From positions 62,001 through 126,000 of the forward strand of contig JBITNC010000001.1 in assembly GCA_050084985.1 (NCBI GenBank): a DNA stretch of 64,000 nucleotides, given 5' to 3'. Each line of letters begins with the position of its first letter. Position 1 is the first letter of the stretch. This stretch comes from Nageia nagi (lineage: Eukaryota; Pinophyta). Below the pieces are notes generated by a model that saw only the letters and a list, made by a program, of their open reading frames with translations, made no database searches and was not told the origin of the DNA. Position numbers and translations under genes: made by a program. Below are positions 57,017-64,000 of this stretch, one piece after another.

Positions 57017-57407
57017 TGTTAGGATCTCATATCCTAATATTTACCAATATTATGGTAGTTAATTAATTAAAATATTGAATTATATTAATTATAAGGTGGA
57101 CCTACATATTTGTAAGATGAATCACCATTTTGTATTAAATGATTGATTAAGGTTAGGGTAGGCGAACTATAAATATGCATGAGAATAGAATAGTTATCAT
57201 CTTGGAAAATATATTATTTGCATTGTAAGGAGGTATCCCCCACAAAGTGGCCCACAATTCATTTTGTTATTTATTGAAGTTATTATGTTTCTATCTTGCT
57301 CTATTCAAATTCATATTGCTCTGTTGTTGTGAGATTAGGTTGCATTGAATTCACATTTCATAATGATTTGGCTTGAATCCCATTAAGAAACTTGGAGGTT
57401 CCTAACA
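57017..57407 (+). mobile_element. E7 3' LTR (391 bp)
   Basis: Begins TGTTAGGA and ends TTCCTAACA: the ends TGTTAGGA and TCCTAACA are perfect inverted repeats. A TATAAAT at 57168-57174 is the likely TATA box. The next 5 bp are TATTT. No left duplication can be paired because the 5' end is lost. Confidence 0.82.
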
Positions 57408-57872
57408 TATTTTCACATGTGAAAGATTTTATCATTTTGCCAAAATAAAGGTTTGTAAACAATAATTGACAATAAACATTCGATTAGGTATTTGCAACCT
57501 TAAGCATTTATGAATTTCAATGTAATGCTTTGTATTTAAATATATATTTCTCTTAAATATTCAAATTGTAAAAATATACTTGAGTGTTGTCAAACCTACC
57601 ACCACTAATGTTTTCCTATGTCAAATAATTAAAAGAAACATATATTTGCAAAGTAATTTCAAAATATATTAAATAAGTCATAAACTTCAAAAGTAGGATT
57701 TATGCACCATATCTTATAAATGTGCATCATACCTCATGAATAAGATGAGATAAGCATTAATTATTTTATGATATGCCCATAAGCACCAACTTTTATATCA
57801 AAATATTTATCTATATAAATAATTTACCTAACATATTTTCCATTTGTGTAATTATATCATCCATCAACTCAA
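57408..57872. other. AT-rich spacer
   Basis: No frame or structured repeat seen. It is the left flank of E8, whose right flank starts at 62619. Confidence 0.6.
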
Positions 57873-57877
57873 ATAAT
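57873..57877. repeat. Target-site duplication of E8, left (ATAAT)
   Basis: ATAAT, identical to 62614-62618. Confidence 0.87.
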
Positions 57878-58406
57878 TATTAAAAACTTAGCACATATCT
57901 TGGGTAATTCACTTGCCTTCAAAGTTCACTAACTAGTCAATATCCTATAAACCATCTAGACAATCAACTAACTAGCTTCCAAATACCAATTGATCCTTAG
58001 AAAATTGATTAGATCCATCCAATCAATCTGCACCCTACCAATTAGACCTAGATCTACAGTGCCTTGTAACTTTCAATCCTAAGGAATTTTTAGCTTTCTT
58101 ATGCATTTTTTATTGTGTCTTCTAGCTTTCCCTAGAGCATTCAACATATGTAATCTTTCTTGGCATCAGTTACTAGGTTAAAATACATGTAATTTAGTTG
58201 GTTTAATTATAGCTAGTTAGTGAATTATAGTTATTTACATTTTGCTACAACTCTCACTATTGAAGAGTTATTGAAGCTTCATTACTGAAATTCATACTTT
58301 TTAATCTAATCTTTTACATTAATTCAATTGTTCCTATTCAATTTCAACTTACTGTTATTGTATCTTAGCTCAAATTTAGTTTATTTGAATTTGTTAGAAT
58401 TCATCA
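57878..58406 (+). mobile_element. E8 5' LTR (529 bp)
   Basis: Starts TATTAAAAACTTAG (TG mutated to TA) and ends GAATTCATCA. It matches 62083-62613 throughout. Confidence 0.9.
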
Positions 58407-58407
58407 T

Positions 58408-58422
58408 TTGGTTTGAGAAAGC
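58408..58422 (+). promoter_or_regulatory. E8 primer-binding site, decayed
   Basis: TTGGTTTGAGAAAGC resembles TGGTATCAGAGC with several changes and an insertion. It is assigned by position. Confidence 0.45.
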
Positions 58423-58485
58423 CTATGGCTTCTTGTAATTGTAAATGTTGTTTATAGAGTCTTGGTTTATTTGTTTGCAAGTATA

Positions 58486-59440
58486 ATGGCTAGCAACATA
58501 AGCTCATCAATTCCTATTCTAGAATTTAATGGCATTGATTATGGGTATTGGAGCATAAAGATATAAACTTTGCTCATAGGCAAAGATTTATAGGATATTA
58601 TTGATGATGGATACATAGAGGTAATAGATTGGAGCACTCTTTTAGCAGATGATAAGAAGGCTAAGAAAGAATGTAAGAACAAGAACTCTATTGCCTTATC
58701 TCACCTTCAAGCAACTCTTTCCAAGAGCATTTTTCCTAGAATTATAGGTTGTAAGACAATAAAAGATGCTTGAAAAGTGTTGAAGGAAGACTTACCAGGG
58801 AGTGATAAAGTTAAAGAAGTGAAGTTGTACACTCTAAGGACATAATTTGAGACTCTCAATATGAGTGAAATTGAGAAAGATTTAGATTTACTGTGTTAGA
58901 GTAAAGATTATTATAAATAAGATGTTAGGTCTTGGATAGACCTTGGAAAAGGTAGTAGTAATTAAAAAATTCTAAGATCTCTCACCAAGAAATGGAATCA
59001 TATTGTTGTGATCTTGGTGGAGATAAAATACCTCTCCCAAATGGAGATTGATACTCTCATTAGATATCTTATGAATCATGAAGAGATGATAGATGATGAG
59101 TCATCTCAATCCAATAAAGAGAAAAAAGCCTTTGCTTCAAAAGAAGGTGAATCTAGCTCAAATGGACATGGAAGATGAAGAGATAGAAGCTAACAAAGAG
59201 CGAGAGGTAGAGGAAGAGGAGGCTATTCAAACATAAGAGTAAGAAGTAGAGTCACAAATTATAATAGAAATGCTAATATTTTTACTGCAACAAATATGGG
59301 CATTATGAGAGGGAGTGTAAAGAAAAACAAGCAACTAGTGGTGAAGGAAGAGCATCAAATTATAGAGAAGAAGAAGAGTATGGTGAAATTCTCTTTCTTT
59401 CCATGAAGTACATAACCAATGTGGTTGAAAAAAAGTGAAG
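58486..59440 (+). pseudogene. E8 gag, degenerate
   Basis: ATG then MASNISSSIPILEFNGIDYG and YWSIKI (the Y-x-x-W start of Copia gag), TLLIGKDL, IDDGYIEV, then SIALSHLQATLSKSIFPRI and TIKDA, all typical of DUF4219/UBN2 gag. A knuckle YCNKYGHYEREC at about 59280 has lost its second Cys to Tyr. Stops occur at Trp and Gln positions. Confidence 0.85.
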
Positions 59441-60720
59441 AAACATGATTTTTGAACATCGGGTTCTCAAACCATCTAATTGGAAAGGAGGAGTTATTTT
59501 TCTCTATTAATAATTCCTACAAGTCAAGCATTAAGCTTAGCAATAATTTTGCAATAGAAGTGGTTGGTAAAGGAATGCTTGTGGTGCCTACTAAGCATGG
59601 AAGGAAGAAGGTAAACAATATTTATCATACTCAATACATGGCTTATAATTTTCTTAGTGTTGAAAAATTATGGAGAACAACTACAAGTTAAATTTTGAAG
59701 ATGGAAAATATGAGATTTTTGATAAGAATCATGGGAACAAACTTGTTACTATTATTCACATGAATACAAATCAATTATTTCCAATGAATTTTGGAGATAA
59801 AGGGGATATTATTCTTGTAAATATGGTTGTAAATGATATTTCTTGATTATGGCATCTCATTTTTGGCCACTTGAATTTCAACAGTTTGAAATTATCTCAT
59901 GAACTTGTTCATGTTTTGCCTCTCATTGAAGATCTAAAATTTGTTTATGAAGCTTGTGTTTTGGGCAAGAAAGTAAGATAAAAATTTAATCATGGGAAAA
60001 CTTGGAGGGCCTCATTCCCACTACAATTGGTGCATAATAATTTATGTGTACTAATACAATCCAAAAGTATTGGTATGAATTCCTATTTCTCACTTTCATT
60101 GATGATTTTAGTAGAATACGTTGGGTTTATTTTCTAAAATGTAAAGATGAGGTATTTAAGTGTTTTAAAAAGTTAAATAATTGATTGAGAATGAGAGTGA
60201 GCATAGAATTAAATATGTAAGAAGTGATAAAATGAAAGAGTATCCTTCTATTGAATTTACTGATTTTTACAAAGAAAATGGTATTAAGAGGCTATACACT
60301 ACAACCTATACTCCTCAACAAAATGTTGCGGTTGAAAGGAAAAATAGAACTCTCATGGAGATGGAAAGATATTTATTGCAATAAAAAAATGCATAATAAG
60401 TATTGGATTGAAGCAATGAGAACATCCAATTACATGTTAAATAGATTCTCAACTACTATAGTTGAAGGAAAGACCCCTTTTGAAGCTTGTTTTAATAAGA
60501 AGCCAATTGTCTAGCATTTTAGAGTTTTTCGCTATTTGGCATATGCTCATGTGCCAAAGGAAAATAGAAAAAATATATATGCAAAGAGTGAACCATGTGT
60601 ATTCATTGGCTATAATGAAGAGAATAAATCATACAAGCTTTACAATCCAAAGAACATAAAAATAATTAAGGAGGGGAATATCTACAACAACAACAAAAAT
60701 ACATTGTGGATATTAGAGTA
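59441..60720 (+). pseudogene. E8 protease and integrase, degenerate
   Basis: Protease stretch NIGFSNHLIG at about 59452 (family D-S-G-C-S-N-H-M; catalytic Asp now Asn), open to 59691. Pre-integrase HLIFGHLNFNSLKLSHELV at about 59850. Integrase has SLSLMILVEYVGF in a shifted frame at about 60090, then VAVERKNRTLMEM at about 60327 with the catalytic Glu. Connector pieces follow: MLNRFSTTIVEGKTPFEACF, then AYAHVPKENRKN and CVFIGYNEENKSYKLYNPKN. Confidence 0.83.
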
Positions 60721-60839
60721 GAAGTTCCCAACCATGAAAATACTTCAAAATTAAATAATATGCAACCCAAAGGGTCAAATTATCTTCCAAATATAACAGT
60801 GATTGAATGATTGAATATAATAGTGATTGAATGATTGAA

Positions 60840-61260
60840 AGGCATAAAGCAAGATTGGTTGCTAAAGGGTTCATACAAAAATATGGTATGGATTTTGAAG
60901 AGACTTTTGCATCTGTTGCAAGACAAGAAATAGTAAGAATACTTCTTTCAATGGCTTTTCAAAAGCATTGAACTATACATCACATGGATGTAAAGAGTAC
61001 ATTTTTGAATGGCTACTTGGATGAGGAGGTTTATGTGCAACAACCTCCAGGATTTCAAGTGCAAGGTAAAGAGCAACATATTTACAAGCTCAAGAAGACC
61101 TTGTATGGCCTCAAGCAAGCTCGAAGAGCTTGGGACACCTAGATTGATGGATACTTCCAAAGGTTTGGGCTCATGAGGAATAAAAATGAGCTAACACTCT
61201 ACATTAAGAAAGAAGGATCTAGGCCTTATGAGGTATTTTCTTGGCATGGAAGTCCACCAA
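60840..61260 (+). pseudogene. E8 reverse transcriptase, active site deleted
   Basis: [20 protein letters not shown] (about 60844), [40 protein letters not shown] (about 60977), LKKTLYGLKQARRAW (about 61090) and FGLMRNKNELTLYIKKEG. The next recognisable piece is GLMRYFLGMEVHQ (about 61222), which normally lies some 30-40 codons after the YVDD block. The catalytic block is therefore missing. Confidence 0.82.
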
Positions 61261-61299
61261 TGTCAAGAATAGATTTTTGTTTACCAAAGCATGTATGCA

Positions 61300-62070
61300 A
61301 GAGACATGCTCACAAAATGTTGCATGGAATAATTTTACTATTATTTTAAATCCTATAACTAATGTAGAGTTACTTTGAAAAGATGATGATGCTCCAAAAA
61401 TAAATGTAAAATAATTTAGGAACATTGTAAGTAGTCTCATGTTTCTTAGTAATACTAGGGTAATATTCAATTTATTATCTCAATGGTGTATAGATATATG
61501 GATGATCCTTCCATTTTGAATATGAAGGGTGCAAAACATATTCTTAGATATGTTAAAGATATCATTAATTTTGGTCTCCATTATTATCATGTGAATAAGA
61601 TGAAACTAGTTGGTTTTAGTGATAATGATTAGGGGAAAAATTTAGATGATAGGAAATCCACTTCTGGATAATATTTCTCACTTGGTTTGGTATGATTACA
61701 TGGAGCTTTAAGAAGCAATCTATAGTAGCACTTTCTTCTTATGAACTAAATATATTGCTCTTACAATAGTTAGTGCTCAAGCATTATGATTGAGAAAGTT
61801 GCTTGATAAGATTGGTGAGCAACAAGATGGACCAACAATTCTTTACTATGACAATCAAAGTACCATTTAGTTGATACACAATCCCATCCACCACAGAAGG
61901 TCAAATCACTTTCAACTTAAGTATTATTTCATCCATGATATTTTGGAGAAGAAATAAATTGAGCTTCAATATTGCAACACCAAGATCAATTTGTCCAATA
62001 TATTCATAAAACGTATTATCAAGGTTCAATATATGATGATCAAATACTCCATGGTGAGCCCTCTTTGCAT
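61300..62070 (+). pseudogene. E8 RNase H, degenerate
   Basis: Fragments in several frames: RNIVSSLMFLSNTRV (about 61418), KHILRYVKDIINFGLHY (about 61537), a QLIHNPIHHRRSNHFQ-like piece (about 61868; family N-P-V-F-H-x-R-T/S-K-H-I) and a tail to about 62070. Typical Copia C-terminus. Confidence 0.77.
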
Positions 62071-62074
62071 CAAT

Positions 62075-62082
62075 GGGAAGAA
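62075..62082 (+). promoter_or_regulatory. E8 polypurine tract
   Basis: GGGAAGAA directly before TGTTGAAACTTAG. Confidence 0.88.
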
Positions 62083-62613
62083 TGTTGAAACTTAGCACAT
62101 ATCCCAAGGTAATTAACTTTCTTACAAAGTTCACTAACTAGCTAGTACCCTACGAATTAGGTACAAAGCCAACCAATCAGCCCCTAAATACTAGTCGATC
62201 CTTAGATATTCAATTAGACCCTTCCAATCGGTCCACACCCTATAGGTTAGACCCAAATCTATAGTACCTCATAACTCTCAATCCTGAAGCATTTTTTTAG
62301 CCTTCTTATGCATTTTTTCTTATGTCTTCCAGATCGCTCTTGAGCATTCAATATATGTAATCTTTCTTAGCATCAATTACTAGGCTAGAACATATATAAT
62401 CTAGTTTAGTTTAATTCTAACTGGTTAGTGAATTATAATTTTTACATTTTTTTGTAACTCTCACCATTGAAGAGTTATTGAAGCTTCATTACTAAACTCA
62501 ATACTTTATAATATGATCTTTTACATTAATTCAGTTGTTCCTATTCAATTCCAACTTACTGTTATTATATCTTAGCTCAAATTTAGTTTATTTGAATTTG
62601 TTAAAATTCATCA
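62083..62613 (+). mobile_element. E8 3' LTR (531 bp)
   Basis: TGTTGAAACTTAG to AAATTCATCA, the partner of 57878-58406. Confidence 0.92.
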
Positions 62614-62618
62614 ATAAT
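62614..62618. repeat. Target-site duplication of E8, right (ATAAT)
   Basis: Identical to 57873-57877. Confidence 0.87.
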
Positions 62619-63040
62619 TGTAAGAAAGTTGATCAAATAAAAACATGAATAATAATATCCTCCAAAAAAAGTGATTTGCACTTTCAAACTTATTAATACC
62701 ATTATTCGCTTCATTACTATGTGGGTTTTAGCTACTTTATAAATAAAACACATTTTAATGCACAAATATTTAATAATAGGTTAGGATGGACTCATATCCA
62801 TACCTATAAAAAAATATCTAATTGACCCACTACCTTTAATAAATTAATTGAATGGTTTAAAAATAAAATATCTCTAAGTATTTATAGAAACAAAAATATC
62901 ATTACTTTATCAATTACTCATAATAAGAGCATTGATGAAGCAAGTTTGAATTAAACCTGGGAAAATTTCCCTTTTTTATGTGTGGATTATTGTATTTTAT
63001 TTTTATTGGAGGAGGAGGGTTTCTAGGAGAAACATAACCC
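62619..63040. other. AT-rich spacer
   Basis: Nothing recognisable. It contains 'ggaggaggaggg' at about 63007 just left of the minisatellite. Confidence 0.6.
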
Positions 63041-63387
63041 CTTTAGGTAGCTTGCACAATAGTCCCCTTAGATCACCTATGTAGTGCCCTTAAGTTGGCT
63101 AGCATGGTGCCTGCTAAATAGCTTGCATGGTGTTCCCAAAGTTGACCTACACAACACTCAAAGGCATCTTGCATGATTCCCTTAGGACTGCTCGCATGGT
63201 GCCCATTGGGAAACCTACGTGATGCTCGATTGGTGGCTAATGGGATGCCCTTGGGGTGGCCTACATGGCACCCATTTCATGGCCAATGCAATGCTCTTTG
63301 GGCAACCTACATGATGCCTATTGGGTAGCTCATGTAGCCCCCTTAGGGTACATAGCCTGCATCACCCCTTTGGGGCACATAGTCTAC
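63041..63387. repeat. 23-bp-period minisatellite, about 15 units
   Basis: Units follow a loose consensus CCCTTNGGNNGNCTNNCATGGTG. Eleven consecutive steps keep exactly 23 bp (two of them as a joined 46-bp pair), and the unit starting near 63340 is 25 bp. Units are well diverged in sequence but not in length. The block is clearly less AT-rich than its flanks. Confidence 0.88.
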
Positions 63388-63977
63388 ACTTTTTTTTTTT
63401 GAATTTTGATTTAAAAAAAAAAAAAGGAATATATATACATAAAACCTTTTTTTTCTAATTCTATTTTTTTTAAAAAAATATATAAAAAAAAATTATGTAT
63501 ATAATAAATCAAATTTTTTATTTAAACCTTCCTTTTTTATTATATTACAAAAAAATTGTAGCCTTCCATTTTTTGAATTTTTTTTTGCAACACTATTACT
63601 TTAGTAAAAGAAATTTTATAACTTATTTAACTATTGGAAAATTATATAAAATTTTTTGCAAAAAAAAATACTTACAAGGAATCACTTAGATTTTTGTAAG
63701 TTTGCAATCACAACATGTATAATCCCATTTTGCAATGTAATAAAAAAATGCAACTATAAAGGGATATTTAGCATAGTTTTAAAATCTAATTATTTAAAAA
63801 ATTAGATTTAACTATGAATAAAAATTAGATATAGTAATTTTTTATAAGATCTTAAAATTTAACCATAAGAAACTATGTTAAAAAAATTGAAACAAGATTA
63901 AGGTTAGATATACCTTAATTTGCTAAGAGTTACCTCAAGATGATGGAGCTAGAATTTGTTGGAGATGATCACAAGGA
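63388..63977. other. AT-rich region with T- and A-runs
   Basis: Homopolymer-rich around 63390-63490. The 64-codon frame at 63495-63689 is low-complexity and not a gene. From the right end this is probably leader of the - strand element marked at 63978. Confidence 0.5.
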
Positions 63978-63990
63978 GGCTCTAATACCA
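63978..63990 (-). promoter_or_regulatory. Primer-binding site of a - strand LTR element
   Basis: + strand GGCTCTAATACCA reads TGGTATTAGAGCC on the - strand, one C-to-T change from the initiator tRNA-Met site TGGTATCAGAGCC. On the - strand it is preceded by TTTCATCATG, so an LTR ending in ...TCATCA may lie at 63993 and beyond. The element body would run leftwards. Confidence 0.65.
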
Positions 63991-64000
63991 CATGATGAAA

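Larger units (their letters stand above)
53885..57407 (+). mobile_element. E7: 5'-truncated chromodomain Gypsy (Tekay/Del-like)
   Basis: Starts abruptly inside the protease and runs to a 391-bp 3' LTR with its polypurine tract. It has no gag, primer-binding site or 5' LTR. Domain order is protease end, RT, RNase H, integrase, chromodomain. It lies 3' of the E3 right LTR, and its left junction is not explained. Confidence 0.85.
57878..62613 (+). mobile_element. E8: 4.7-kb Copia retrotransposon, both LTRs
   Basis: LTRs of 529 and 531 bp, polypurine tract, decayed primer-binding site, ATAAT duplications and a Copia gag-pol of usual order. Its gag, LTR and pol differ from E2/E6, so it is a second Copia lineage (Tork/Tnt1-like by gag pattern, tentative). 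Pol is frameshifted, and the RT catalytic block is deleted. Confidence 0.91.

Noticed and set aside
63041-63387. CRISPR-like array
   Set aside because: There are no separate spacers; it is a continuous 23-bp tandem repeat in plant-type DNA.

Overview
This window is plant nuclear repeat DNA, probably heterochromatin of a seed plant with a large, slowly purged genome. A gymnosperm fits best, but the species cannot be named from the sequence. It is AT-rich, poor in CpG, and I found no host gene, tRNA, rRNA or CRISPR array. Almost everything recognisable is old LTR retrotransposon. Every gag-pol reading frame is broken by stops and frameshifts, many of them the CAA/CAG-to-TAA/TAG and CGA-to-TGA changes expected from decay of methylated cytosine.

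The layout is a nested stack. The frame is a Tat-lineage Ty3/Gypsy element on the + strand (here E3). Its left LTR is 2863-3624 plus 15712-15975. Its pol runs 16440-17851 and 32554-34615. A sense ORF of unknown function follows (35100-36290), then an antisense plant-mobile-domain ORF (40640-42330), a repeat-bearing 3' region (42340-44410), and the right LTR (44411-44656 plus 53100-53839). Positions 1-2862 look like the 3' end of another copy of the same family, so neighbouring copies may share LTRs.

Five elements sit in or beside that frame. (1) E1, a Ty3/Gypsy at 3625-15706, has 731-bp LTRs and perfect TTGAT target-site duplications in E3's left LTR. It is itself split by a Copia (E2, about 6090-12037). 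(2) E4, a 14.7-kb Ty3/Gypsy on the - strand at 17852-32548, has about 2.1-kb LTRs and a perfect AAGAC duplication. Removing it joins E3's RNase H frame exactly. (3) E5 is a 1.64-kb non-autonomous LTR element at 38510-40150. (4) E6, a Copia of E2's family, lies at 44657-53094 inside E3's right LTR. (5) A truncated chromodomain Gypsy (E7, 53885-57407) follows, and then a Copia with both LTRs and ATAAT duplications (E8, 57878-62613).

The right end has a 23-bp-period minisatellite (63041-63387) and a primer-binding site on the - strand at 63978-63990, which shows a further element continuing past the edge.

The most unusual object is E4. Read on the - strand its order is gag, a protease region, an RNase H-like domain, then RT, RNase H and integrase, followed by a roughly 4-kb third ORF region that I do not recognise. 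It has an NLS-like cluster and a helical C-terminus. Its LTRs carry five 78-bp repeats, each with a TGACATCA or TGATGTCA octamer, which looks like a deaminated TGACGTCA bZIP-type site.
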